A stretch of 64,000 bases of DNA from Phaseolus vulgaris (Eukaryota > Streptophyta > Magnoliopsida > Fabales > Fabaceae). The stretch spans positions 34,534,464 through 34,598,463 of the forward strand of contig NC_023759.2 of assembly GCF_000499845.2 (NCBI RefSeq), read 5' to 3'. The position numbers were made by a program, and so were the translations under genes. Of this stretch, positions 46,210 to 57,400 are shown piece after piece (the stretch's first letter is position 1; each line of letters begins with the position of its first letter). The notes beneath the pieces were generated by a model. The model made no database searches. It was not told the origin of the DNA and worked only from the letters and a program-made list of their open reading frames with translations.

Positions 46210-47906
46210 ATGGCTGATAGACTACCGTTTGGGGAAGGTGCCTCAATAAACAGACCACCCTTGTTTTGTGGTTTGAATTACCAATTTTGGAAAGTTAGAA
46301 TGAAAATATTTATGGAATCTCTTGACAAAGGAATTTGGGATGCAATTGAAAATGGTCCTTTTATCCCAAAGTTTGAAAAAGATGGTTCTGTCATTGAGAA
46401 GCCATGGTCTCAATGGACTGATGCAGAAAGTAAAAAGGCCAAATTCGATTGCATTGCCAAAAATATTATAACCTCTGCTTTAAATTCTGATGAGTTTTTC
46501 AGGGTCTCACAATGCAAGTCATCAAAGGAAATGTGGGATACTTTGGAAGTCACTCATGAAGGAACAAATGAGGTGAAAAGAGCTAGAAAGCATGCTCTCA
46601 TCCAAGAGTATGAGATGTTTAGAATGCTTAAAGGTGAAACCATAGCTGAAGTGCAGAAAAGGTTTACACACATCATAAATCACCTTATGAGCCTAGACAA
46701 GACGTTTGACAAAGAAGAGCTAAACATCAAGATCTTGAAATGTCTTGATAGAGCTTGGCAACCAAAGGTAACTGCTATTTCCAAATCTAAAGATCTAACA
46801 TCTTTAAGTGTTGCTTCTTTGTTTGGAAAGCTTAGGGAACATAAGCTAGAGATGAATAGACTCAATGTTCAAGAGAATGAAGATAAGCACACAAGGAGCA
46901 TAGCCTTGAAAGCATCCAAACATAAGGGAAAGCAAGATTCAAGTGATGATAGTGATGAGGAAAATCTAAGTTTGCTGTCAAGAAAATTCAGCAAATTCCT
47001 CAAGAGAAGCCGCAACAAAGACAACAACAAGGATAGGTATGGAAACAAGAAACCCAATGAATTTAATTCAAATAACTATACTTGTTTTGGTTGTGGTGAG
47101 CAAGGTCACATAAAGGTTGATTGTCCCAACAAGAGTAAAGAGAAAAAGACAAGCTACAAGGAGAAGAAAGGCAAAACAAAAAGAGCCTACATAGCTTGGG
47201 ATGAAAATGAAGTGTCATCGTCAAGTTCTTCATCAAGTGAAGTTGAAAAAGCCAACATTTGCTTAGTTGCTGAGGATGATGATGATGATTCATGCAGTTC
47301 AAGTGAGGTAAGTTCATGTGCTTCCTTAAATGAACAAAACTATAGTGATTTGCTTGAAGCTTTTCAAGAAACACATGATGAAGCTAATAGATTGGTTCTT
47401 TCAAACAACCGATTGAAAGATCTTAACAATGGGCTTGAAAAGAAAGTTAGATCACTTGAAGAGGAACTGAGAAAAGCAAAAAGTGATTTTGAAAATTTGG
47501 AAAATCATTTGAAAAATGTCGCTTGCAAGTGTGATACTCTCAATTGCAAAAATTGTGAAAATCTTGAGAAAAAGGTTCACTATCTTGTTGAAACTGTGGA
47601 CAAGCTTTCAAAAGGAAAGTCAAACTTTGAGAATGTCCTAGCATCTCAAAGCTGTGTTTTTGAAAAGGCTGGTTTAGGCTTCAATCCACAGAACAAGCAA
47701 GATAGGTTTTCAAAAAGTTTTTGAGAAAATCAGAAAAACAACCGATTGTTAAGACGAAACAACCGGTTGTTACATGCTTTTACTGCATGAAGAAAGGCCA
47801 CTCTGTTAGATTCTGCAAAATTAGAAAATATTATGTTCCTAAAGGTTTTATGAAATGGATTCCTAACGGATGTCATGTTTCTAACAGCAAAGAAAAGCCA
47901 AATTGA
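46210..47906 (+). pseudogene. Element A gag, one frameshift before the second zinc knuckle
   Basis: The frame from MADRLPFGEGASINRPP is open for 504 residues to a TGA at 47722-47724. It contains the retrotransposon UBN2/DUF4219 core, the knuckle CFGCGEQGHIKVDC at about residue 296, an acidic serine cluster, and a long coiled coil (RLKDLNNGLEKKVRSLEEEL). The second knuckle CFYCMKKGHSVRFC follows in another frame to 47906. Comparison with B indicates a single-base loss in a T run just before the stop. The 504-residue product could still be made. Gag would package RNA in the virus-like particle. Confidence 0.88.
47736..47772 (+). repeat. Palindromic motif pair inside gag coding sequence (element A)
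   Basis: AAACAACCGATTGTTA at 47736 and AAACAACCGGTTGTTA at 47757, 21 bases apart, encoding KQPIVKT-KQPVVTC before the second zinc knuckle. Confidence 0.9.
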
Positions 47907-48719
47907 CCCAAATTTATAAAGGGACCAAATCTTGCAACTTGTATTTGATTATGCAGGAAAAATGAAGAGAAAAGGAAGAATTGAGCCATCTGATCAAACT
48001 GTTGAAGAAAAAGGCAATCATTGAAGCTGAATCAATGATATGCAAAAGGTCAAAAAAGTGAAAAGAAGCTTTTTTGATCAACAAGCAATTGGCTCATTGA
48101 AGAAACAACACAAGGATAAGACCTTCCTTTTATTTGTTCTCAATTTCTGTTTCAAAGTTCTTTCTTATGATTAATTGTCTTTCAATCAATGTCAAGTGCC
48201 TTAATCTGTTTCTATTTATGGTTAAAAATTACAAAATCAAGTTATTTTTTAACTGCTGCAGAAAAACAACCGATTGTTTTGAGTCTGACAGCACTGTGAA
48301 GGAATTGATTTAACTGATTTTTTGAATTTCTAGCCGTTGCAGATATTTTTTCAAAGGGAGAATCTTGGTCAAAGGATCTGTGATGGATGCTGATTATGTT
48401 CAGAGAGAAGTTACAACAGTCATAAAGGAATATATTACAAAATCTTGGAAAATCAAAAGCCTTAATGACTAGTCAAAGATCACATGTGAAGACCATGTGA
48501 TTTTCAGCTTTTTCTGACATTTTCAGTGCAGAACAGAGTCAAGTGCTCTCTCTGAAAATCAGGTACCCATTGAATGAAATTAAATTCAATTTGATTCTCT
48601 TACTGCTATAAAATCAGGTGCAGTTTTCTTTCATCAAGAACAACCAATTGCAACATCTCTTGCACTATCTCTTGAAAAATCTGGGTTTAGTGCTCTCCTC
48701 TGTTTTCGTCTCTGCTATC

Positions 48720-49796
48720 ATGGAATCAACCCCTCCCACTGCTAAAAGAGTCAAAACCAGAGCTGTAAGGTCTGGAGGAAGGCTTGAAAGCTGGTTTTCT
48801 GGTGACACCGAGCTCATTGAGAAGTATAGATATGAAACAAGTGTCAAGAAGATAAACAACCCCAAGGTTGTGTGCTTCAACTGGCTGAAGGATCAAAAGC
48901 TTGACAATGTGAGGAAGCTTCTCAAAGACCAGTCACTCAGAAAGTTTCTGGAGCTCAAAGGGAACATATATCCAGATTTGGTGAGGGTTTTCTACACAAA
49001 TTTGAAGTTTGAAGGAAACAACTTGGTCTCTCATGTAAAAGGCGTGGAGATGGAGATAACCCATGAGGTTTGGGCTGCTATAGCTGGACTCAAGTTCTCT
49101 GGACTGAGAATCAATAAAGGAAATCTTGGTGTTGTAGAAGAGTTCAACAAGAATCAGTTCTACAAAAGTTGCTTGAAGAATAATCAAACTCAAGTTAACA
49201 CTTGTTCGGTTGGTGGCTTGAAGCTAGATGAGAGGTTGCTTGCTCTCATTGTAACTTGGATCCTAACTCCTAGGGGGAGCAATCACTCTGTGTTGACTGA
49301 AGAAGATCTGGTTTACATCTTCTGCATTACCAAGAAAGTGAAGATCAATTGGATTCACATAATCAAAGAACATATGCAAAAAGCCATGAGGTTAGGTGAT
49401 TACCATTATCCCTATGCTGTTTTAATATCTAAGTTTCTACTTTATTTTGAAGTTAATCTTGAAGATGAAACTTCTGAGCTGGTCAAGTCAACTCAAGAGT
49501 TGAACAATGGATCACTCAGCAAGATGGGCTTCACAAAAATAGGTGGAAAGTGGTTAAGTAAGGATGGTGATCATGGTGCCTCATCAAGTGGTGCTGCCAA
49601 TCTTGAACCAGATGAAGCTACTGATATGGATGTTCAACATGAAGATCCAACTGAAGATTTTCAAGATGCTGGACCTAGCACTGAAGATGGAAATCGAAGA
49701 GAAAGAATGCAAACCATGTCACCTTTTGAAAGACTCATGGTGAATAGGCTTGATAGCTTTGCTGAAAATCAAAGGAGCCTTCATGATCTGTGTTAG
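48720..49796 (+). CDS. Element A accessory protein, C-terminally truncated by a frameshift
   Basis: 358 residues from MESTPPTAKRVKTRAVR, highly similar to the 387-residue frame of element B along its whole length (for example NHSVLTEEDLVYIF and HIIKEHMQKAMRLGD). It ends HDLC followed by TAG at 49794-49796. Relative to B one base is missing just before, and the coiled-coil tail continues out of frame to about 49919. Upstream in-frame ATGs exist from 48618, but MESTPP is the shared start. Most differences from B are conservative, suggesting past selection. Function unknown; no membrane helix seen. Confidence 0.82.
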   Translation: MESTPPTAKRVKTRAVRSGGRLESWFSGDTELIEKYRYETSVKKINNPKVVCFNWLKDQKLDNVRKLLKDQSLRKFLELKGNIYPDLVRVFYTNLKFEGNNLVSHVKGVEMEITHEVWAAIAGLKFSGLRINKGNLGVVEEFNKNQFYKSCLKNNQTQVNTCSVGGLKLDERLLALIVTWILTPRGSNHSVLTEEDLVYIFCITKKVKINWIHIIKEHMQKAMRLGDYHYPYAVLISKFLLYFEVNLEDETSELVKSTQELNNGSLSKMGFTKIGGKWLSKDGDHGASSSGAANLEPDEATDMDVQHEDPTEDFQDAGPSTEDGNRRERMQTMSPFERLMVNRLDSFAENQRSLHDLC

Positions 49797-50324
49797 CAAC
49801 TTTCAAAGGATTGACACAAGGTTTGACAACATGGATGCAAGGTTTATGACTCTGGATGAACAGATTGAAGCTGTCCAGAATCAGATCTTTGATCTTCAGT
49901 TTGCTGATGAAGAAGATTGAAGAAAAACAACCAATTGAAAATCGAAACAATCGATTGTTTTTGGCTGTTTTCGTTTCTGGTTTTTAAAATTTCTTTCCTT
50001 CTGCTGTTGCTGGTTTATTCTGATGTAATATGAACAATGTCTTATTTTATCTCTTATCTTTGTCTATTTGTGAAGACAAATAGGGGGAGATATGTGCTGT
50101 GTTTGAAGTTTGTTAATTTTCTGTTTTTCATAGTGTTAAAAACATGAGTAACATGAAGTTTGGCTCTGATATTAACTATTTTAAGCTTTAATTGTTTATC
50201 TGTATACTAACAGAATATCAGAAAGTTCAAAATATTGCTCAAAGTTCTTTTGCAGAAACTGCTTCAGATTTAATCAAGAACAACACAAGCATCAGGGATT
50301 TGTCTTCATCAAATAGGGGGAGAT

Positions 50325-52372
50325 TGTTGAACCAAGTGGTGTTTAATGTTTTGAAGAATCCATGGCACTTTACTTAGAATTGGATCAATGTTCTAATTCA
50401 AGAACTCACCAAGACTTTGCACCAAACAAAAGCTCATATGAAAGTCCATATATTGTCAAATGGAATCAAACAACAAGAATGAAGAACAAGAAATGAAAGC
50501 TGGACAGAAATGAAAGATTAAGCTACTGCACCAAACAGAACAATTGGAAACAAAGCTGGAAACGGAAATTCAAACGGTAGAAAAGCAAGTAAAACACTAG
50601 AAATTAAAAACTACCGAATGAAAATTGAAGAAAAGGAAGAAGGAGCACTTATAGAAGGGAACTTGCTGGATTTGAGACTTGGAAGAACAATTCACGCCAC
50701 TTGGAGCCTTGATCCAAGATAAGTGAAGGAGTGCCGCCACTTGAAGCTCACCATTGCACACAAGATAAGGCAAAGGAAGAAGAAGACTCAAAACTCACAA
50801 TTTCTCTCTAAATTTGAGTATAGTCTCTCTACTTCAAAATTCCAATCTGAAAATTACAAAGGAAAGCACCTTATTTATAGCTAAGAGGTGCTGAAAAATA
50901 GGTGGGAAAATTCAAATGAAACTCATTTGAAATTCCCACCAAAAACAAGTCACATGGGAGGTGTGACCTTTTTCTACTATGACACCTCCTAAAAACTACA
51001 CCTACACCCCCTACTAAGTCACATGGACAATGTGACTCTCTCTAATACATTCACACCTATTTATTTAATATCCACACCTCCTACAAGAGTCATTCAAATG
51101 ATGTTCTTTTATTTAATGTTTGGCCTTGCCCCTCATGGTTTGGACTTGGGCTTCTTGGGCTTGGGCCTTCTTGGGCTTGGGCTTTGGGCTTGGGCCTCAT
51201 CTTTTGCAAAGACTAATAAGAAGAACTTTAAATGTTTTGGCCCTTGTCCATTTCTTCTATTGATAACATCTTTTTGATTCTCATCAGCTGTGCTTGATGC
51301 TGCTGTGCTGTTTTAGTCTTGTTCTGGGGTAGTTCTATGTTGTAATCAACACTTAGATTAAATCTCAAAGCAATTAGCATCTCAATTTTATCAAAGCAAA
51401 ATGTTTTTCAAACTAAGTTGAAACAACCGATTGTTTTGTCGAAACAACCGATTGTTTACACTTAGGTGTTTTGAGAAAGTTTGAAAACTGTTTTTGAATG
51501 TTGGATTTTGTTAAGTAACAAAACAACCGATTGATTCGAAGAAACAATCGATTGTTTGTTTTAAAACCATAACAGAAAAACTGTTTTCTTTGACTGAGCT
51601 TTAAATGCTTTAACTGAATACGCTCCAGTCTTTAAATGCTTTGACCAATCAGTTTTAAATGCAATTAAGAGTTTGTTAAGATTGATAACAAACCATATCT
51701 TTGAATATATTCAGAAAAACTGTTTTTAAGGATTAAGAATCTTGAAACAAAGTGAATCATCTAAAAGATTTTCAAAGAATTCTGAGATTGCAAAAAAGAG
51801 CTGAAAGATTGATCAAAGTGCTTAATAGGATTCTACTTGTATTGATTTCAGATATTCATCTGTAACAAGTGTAATTTGTGTAAATTGTTGAACAATTCTG
51901 TTTGTATGTGTTGCTGAGATTGGCTGTGTGTTCTTGAGGTGTTCAAGATCAGCAATCTTAGTGTTGGCCAAGTAGAGTGTGTTTCTTGAGGTTTTCAAGG
52001 TCATTCTCTTGGTTGTTGTTGTAAGTGATCAAGGTGTGGTTGCTTAGTGGATTTCCTCAGGGTCTCTGAGAAGACTGGATGTAACTCTGGATTGGAGTGA
52101 ACCAATATAAACAGCTGTGTATAATCTTTCTATCCTTAACTCTTTAATTTCAGTTTGTTTGTTGTTTGCTGGTATAAACAACTGATTGTTTCGAAGAAAC
52201 AACCGATTGTTTTTTTTCTAGTGTTTCAGTTTTGCTTGCTGTTTTGGCTAACTGAATTGCTTAATCATTTGATTTCTGAAATAAGTTCATTCTAGCTTTG
52301 AAAAGATTGCGAAAACCCCTTTAAACAATTCACCCCCCCCCCCCCTCTAGTTTAAAGCCATTTTTTCTAACA
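50325..52372 (+). repeat. 3' LTR of element A, enlarged by an insert
   Basis: 2048 bases; like the 5' LTR except for an insert at 50363-51286 that replaces about 27 bases. Motif pairs start at 51421/51442, 51521/51542 and 52176/52197. The C-run is 13 long (52333-52345). Confidence 0.9.
50363..51286. mobile_element. LTR-like insert F inside the 3' LTR of A
   Basis: 924 bases, absent from the 5' LTR, starting TGGCACTTTAC and ending TTCTCATCA. In minus sense it starts TGATGAGAATC and ends AAAGTGCCA, so the ends are TG..CA in both readings. It contains GGGCTTGGGC-type repeats near 51145-51200 and has no coding sequence. No target duplication is seen, and about 27 bases of the LTR are missing, so it may be a solo LTR whose insertion was followed by a small deletion. 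Confidence 0.6.
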
Positions 52373-52517
52373 CATTCTTCCGTCATTTCTAAAAAAAAAA
52401 ACCAAGAAAAAAGATGTGAGTACGAGCAATGAAAAAGATATTATAAAAAAAACAAAAAACGTAAAAAAGGGAAGCAGGGCGCACAAAGAGCTCTTCAAAA
52501 GAAGAACTCTAATACCA

Positions 52518-52836
52518 TAATACGATAGAGATAATCTTCCATGTTTCCAATGATTTTGCGAAAGTGAAACGAAGAAGAAAGAACTAAGGTAGAGAGAAGC
52601 AAAACAAGAACCAGAAAACCCTAAGCAAGAACACAGAGAGATAAACGTTGAAAGAAAATAGAAACGAGAGAGAAAAAGTAAAAACATGTATACTGAAGAG
52701 TGTGTTTATAAAGAAAAATAAGGGTATAAAAAGCATAAGTGTAAAAGAGAAAGATGAACCAAAACAAGCATCCCAAAAAGCAAAGCAGTGCATAAAAGAA
52801 AAAGGGACTTAGGTCCAAACATAAAATAATTTAACA
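52518..52836 (-). repeat. 5' LTR of element E
   Basis: 319 bases, in element sense starting TGTTAAATTATTTTATG and ending CTATCGTATTA directly before the primer site TGGTATTAGAG. Closely similar along its length to the split 3' LTR at 31665-31366 and 28560-28541, with small indels. Confidence 0.85.
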
Positions 52837-52841
52837 TTTAA

Positions 52842-54414
52842 TAGCAATTAAGTAACTGGACATTTCTTAGTAATATGATAAAAATATTTTGTTAGGTAAT
52901 GTACTTCTATAAATTATATAATCCTGGTTGTGAGTCTTTTCTCACCCTCTTCATTTTCTAACTAAGATATTTTTGTGTACATATTCTTTTTACAAATGTT
53001 CCTGGTTGGATTAGGAAGGTTTCCTTATCCCTGCTACATGTCGGTCTCAATTCTCGGTTGAAATGTTAGAGGTACCTCCAAAAACACCTCTGACACTAAG
53101 TTAGTTAATGTCACTTATAATCCTCGTCTAATCTATCATTAAGGTGTTTAATTGTGTATGACTGAGGGAATCTTGGTCTCATGCGATATAATGTGTTTAG
53201 CTTACATGATAAGTGAGATCGACCTTATATGGTACAACAACATATAATTTTTTTTCAACCATTTTGTTTTTATTTATTTATATATTTATCTTTTCAAAAC
53301 TATTTATCCATTTTAATTTAAAACAGCCTTATACCATATTTTTAAATTATTTAATATAAATCTAAAAGTATAATTACATCTTCAAAATTATTTATTATAA
53401 ATTTATTTGTGATATAATTTATAAAGTATTTACTATAAGTTTAATTCAATATAAAAATAAATATTTATTGTATGTAATTCACAGAACTAAAATCCTAATT
53501 TAAATATAGATAAAAAGTATGGATTAGATCAATTTACTGACTTATAATAAGTTTGGTATCTTTTTGTCATCAACATATTGGACAATTGCTTCTGCATCTT
53601 TTTTATATTATAACGTAAAAACTAGTTATACGTGTGTTGGAGATATTATTCCAAACAGACTTTAAGACACAGAAACATGTCTATTTTTTATACCATGACT
53701 AATTTTAAAAGGCATCAGAATTCCTAATTTAAAAAATATATTTAATAAATATTTTAAATACTAATGGTTTAAGAATTATTTTTAAATGAGAATTTTATTT
53801 TAATAAATTCAGCAGAGTATGTTTATATTTTTTTTAATTTCTTACTTTTATCTTTATTTTAAAACATATTTAAATATTTTAAAATATAAAATTTAATAGT
53901 TAAAAATAACATTTATCACAATCGAATACTTAAAACAAACTATAATATTTTTTATAATTTATAATTATTTAATAACAAATTCCCATCCCATGTACACAGT
54001 GTTTTTATTTATTTATTTATTTAATATCCAATTTGTTTAGTGCAATATAATTTTCTAATTGAAAGTAAAGTTTAACTCATATAATATGCACATTAAAATT
54101 TAATATAAGATTCAGTAATTGTTAATTAAAAATAACATAAAAATTATTAAGACACATACTTAAAACCTGTCGTTCTTTACAACACTGAAACTAATTCAAA
54201 TTTAAAAAATATTTTATGATCAATTATTTAATATTAATCCTCTTTTGAACCTATTCCAAAATAAATAATATTTGTTCACATTTAAATAATTTAAATTTTA
54301 AATCAGATAATGGTATTTGTACTTATTATTCAATGTGAAAACGTAATAAATAACAAACATGTAATCGTCATATTGTAAGGTTTGTTTGTACTAAAAAGTG
54401 CAAAATTCCAAACC
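52842..54414. other. AT-rich spacer with a decayed LTR fragment
   Basis: No gene seen. At about 53030-53130 the phrases GTCGGTCTCAATTCTCGG and GAGGTACCTCCAAAAACACC resemble the Tat-lineage LTR near 24240-24300 (CACTCGGTCTCGGG, GGGGGTACCTGCAAAGACAC), so a degenerate LTR fragment is likely. The rest is very AT-rich. Confidence 0.45.
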
Positions 54415-54422
54415 TATAAATA
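54415..54422 (+). promoter_or_regulatory. TATA box of the FIS1 gene
   Basis: TATAAATA, in less AT-rich context than upstream, ends 25 bases before the first in-frame ATG at 54448. A transcription start about 30 bases downstream would fall at or just after that ATG. Confidence 0.5.
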
Positions 54423-54447
54423 CCATTGGGCATTGAGTCACCGTTTT

Positions 54448-57400
54448 ATGGTGTGCGCGCTTGTGGACGCCAAAATGGGAAGCTTCTTGGAGTCCATCGG
54501 AAACTTCTTCAACGGCGGCGAACAGATCCCGTGGTGCGACCGTGACGTCATTGCTGTAATCTACCTTCGTTTCCCTTTCCTTCCTTTCACCAATCTCAAA
54601 TCCAACATTCCCTTCTTTTCTTTCTGTTTTCAATTTCTGGTTTCTTCATTTCAAAACCCTAGTTTTGCCACCAGAAATTTGTTTTTTCTAGAATATTGAT
54701 AGGGAAACGCAATGCTGTTGGGCTTTGAGACGATTCTTGGCTTCATTCATTGTGTGTTTATTCCTGAATGATTTGCTTTGCGTAATCTCTTATTGGATGC
54801 GTCCAATCGATGTTTTTTCGGAGACATTTCCTGAATTGATCTTGGATCTTTTTTTTCTTCTGAATTGATTAATCTTTAGTAATTAGATTTTAAAGATTTA
54901 AATTGAGTAGAAGAAATGGAGAAAATTCTATTGGTAATTCTCCGGTTAATCAGTTATGGCAGTGATGATAGCCGTGGGGATTGTGAATACGCTGTTTAAC
55001 TTGTTACTGTAGGCTGTGATGAATTGGCTTGGATTGGATGTAGGAGTGTAGCCTGTGGTATTATTTGGTTTCCTTTTTTCGGTCTTGACTATTTGGCGTG
55101 TTTTGAAGGGCTGTGAGAGAGAAATTGCAGAGGCTGCTAATGGTGACTCTGAGGAGCGGAAGAATGAGAGTATTATGAGGTTGTCATGGGCTCTTGTTCA
55201 TTCAAGGCAAAAGGAAGATGTTCAGCGAGGGATAGCCATGCTTGAAAGTACTGTAAATTACAGAATTATATCTTGATCTGCTTTTAAAATGGTTTAATTT
55301 AGTTAATACTTTTTTATTTATTCTTTGGCACTAACCATTTATAAACTTAATGATAAAAGTTATATTCTCTGTTTTTGTGATGCTTCCAACATCAGTTGCA
55401 TGTTTTCAGTTTATGTTCTGAAGGTTCTGCAAAGTTGCAGCAGTTTAAAAGACATCTTATTACTTTCAGACTTTTCACTGATTGGCTTAATCATCTTATC
55501 TGAGTGCCCCATCTTCTTTATCCCTGGGATTTCATGAGTCGTGACATCTCAAAACTGTTATGCATAATTAATTTATAAGTCTTAGTTGTTAGCTCGGATT
55601 CCTCTGCTCATTATGGAAAATTAATGAAATGTCACTCGGAGCATAAAGCAACCCAATTGTGAGTTGTGTGATTATTCTCCCAGCCTGATGGATAATTCAA
55701 AATAAGCCAGAATATCACACGTAATGCAATTATTGACTGGTCTCCAAAATCTCTCTGATGTTGGCACTGGGGTCGTTGTGGCTTTCTATAATTATTGTGC
55801 AAACTTTAATGTAATATGGTGAAATTAATAAGCTATCATTTGCAAGGAAGATTTTTAACCAAGGCCTTTAAGATCTCACTGATTTCCTACAGCTATTTAA
55901 GCTCACTCCATGTATGAAAATATTGTTGTTGTTTCTTTATGTATTTGGCCTTTTAAATTGACATTTCGTTTTAATGATAAAAGATAGTCTTGACCTGCTA
56001 ATGCTACTGTGTTCTGCCAATTGCCACCATGGCCACAGTCTATTCCACTTTTTCAATTGCTTTTCTTATATAGCATTATACATGTGTTTGATGTTGAAAT
56101 ATTCTGAGCCTGATCTTTATATGCATGGGTAAGCTTATACATCCTTAATTATGATTTTCAGCTTCTTTGGGCAATGATAAAAGTCCTTTGCATCAAAGAG
56201 AGAAGTTTTATCTTCTGGCTGTTGGTTACTATAGAAGTAATGACTATGGAAGGAGCCGGCAGCTTGTGGATCAATGTTTGCAGGTTTTTCTTTCTCACTT
56301 GTAGACAGTAGTCAGACACTAATTATCGTACTTTGCCACTTTTGGATTGTCATTTCTTATGATGCCTCATGTTATGGATAGTGGATTTTTATCAACATGC
56401 CAATATAGAACTTGCCATAGTTATTTTTTATAATACCATCTACAAGTGATAGATGTTAATTCTGTTCGCTGCATATAATGGATCGTTTTTGTTAGTCTAG
56501 TGGGATCCTAGGAATGTCAAGACCCATCGTTGTTATCCTTATGAGATATCCAGTACCCACTGTTTTGATTCTATGCTGGGAGGTTTTTTTTTTCCCTCAC
56601 AATAGCCGAATTTCATTTCATTTAGCTGATATTTAGGGTGTGTTTGGATTTCAGTTGGAACACTCAAACTAACTTTCAGTTTCTATTGAAACTGTATACA
56701 TATTTGACACCTTTTTTTTTCAGATTCAATTAGCAACAAAATCCACCTCAAACTCTAGTTGAATTAAAAACTTCAATGACTTTGTCTTTTCCAACTTGAA
56801 TTGAATTTAACTCAACTTAATGTTATAATTGAAATTCTAACACACTTTATCTATAACTTTCGTTTCTAAAGTTTTCCCCATGTAGGGAGCTTTTTCTTTT
56901 CTTGTTAATATGTTATTTGCAAAATTATGGGTTATGTATACACGCATACATATACGATTCCAGTGTTAATGTACATTATACTTTTTGTAAAAAAATCAGT
57001 CTTTACAAAGATGTTGTAGTACTTTATTGAATATTGAAAAAGCATGGGAAAGACTTTACACTAACAATGGGTCAAATTTAAGCTCTATGTAAAATTTTCT
57101 CCCTAGACATATTTGGGATACTAGACATATACATCTACGGTCTATCATGGACGATTCTCTTTCAGCTTTTCTCCTTTAATACCTCTTAACTTTATGCGGA
57201 ACTCTTGTTCTTGCAGATTGCACCTGATTGGAGGCAGGCACTAACCCTAAAGAAAATAGTTGAAGAACGAATTGCTAAAGGTATAAATCACTTGTTTCTT
57301 GAGGTTTTACCCCGTCATTTTTGCATTAACTAAGGAATTGCAAATGTTTGTTGTATCGATGCAGATGGTGTAATAGGAATTGGCATCACTGCAACAGCTG

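Larger units (their letters stand above)
44998..52372 (+). mobile_element. Element A: non-autonomous Sirevirus-like LTR retrotransposon
   Basis: Flanked by CATTC at 44993-44997 and 52373-52377. LTRs 44998-46150 and 50325-52372 start TGTTGAACCAAGTGGTG and end TTTTCTAACA. The primer site ATTGGCATCAAGAGC follows at 46151, and AAATAGGGGGAGAT precedes the 3' LTR. Interior: gag (46210-47906, one frameshift) and an accessory frame (48720-49796), with pol absent. The LTRs differ by few substitutions, so insertion is fairly recent. The 3' LTR carries a 0.9 kb insert. Confidence 0.93.
28536..52841 (-). mobile_element. Element E: Ty1/copia retrotransposon, host of the whole nested complex
   Basis: E spans 28541-52836 on the minus strand, flanked by TTTAA at 28536-28540 and 52837-52841. 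Its own sequence is in four blocks: 28541-28560, about 31366-33387, 42700-44997 and 52373-52836, together about 4.8 kb, normal for copia. 5' LTR 52836-52518, primer site TGGTATTAGAG at once inside it, gag and integrase pieces (44800-42705), reverse transcriptase (about 32650-32403), polypurine tract GAGGGAGG (31673-31666) and the 3' LTR from 31665. Interruptions: a LINE, solo LTR D, and element A. Coding frames are decayed. Confidence 0.88.

Noticed and set aside
51023..51277. An 84-residue hydrophobic frame (LGLGLLGLGLWAWA)
   Set aside because: Produced by GGGCTTGGGC-type low-complexity repeats inside LTR insert F, with no sign of coding use.
34985..52212. Regularly spaced repeats with a palindromic core could suggest a CRISPR array
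   Set aside because: The genome is a plant nuclear one, units are 21 bp in groups of two or three inside retroelement LTRs and gag, with no unique spacers of fixed size.
56640..56850. Possible MITE in FIS1 intron 3 (GTGTGTTTGGATT near 56640)
   Set aside because: No adequate inverted end or target duplication was found.
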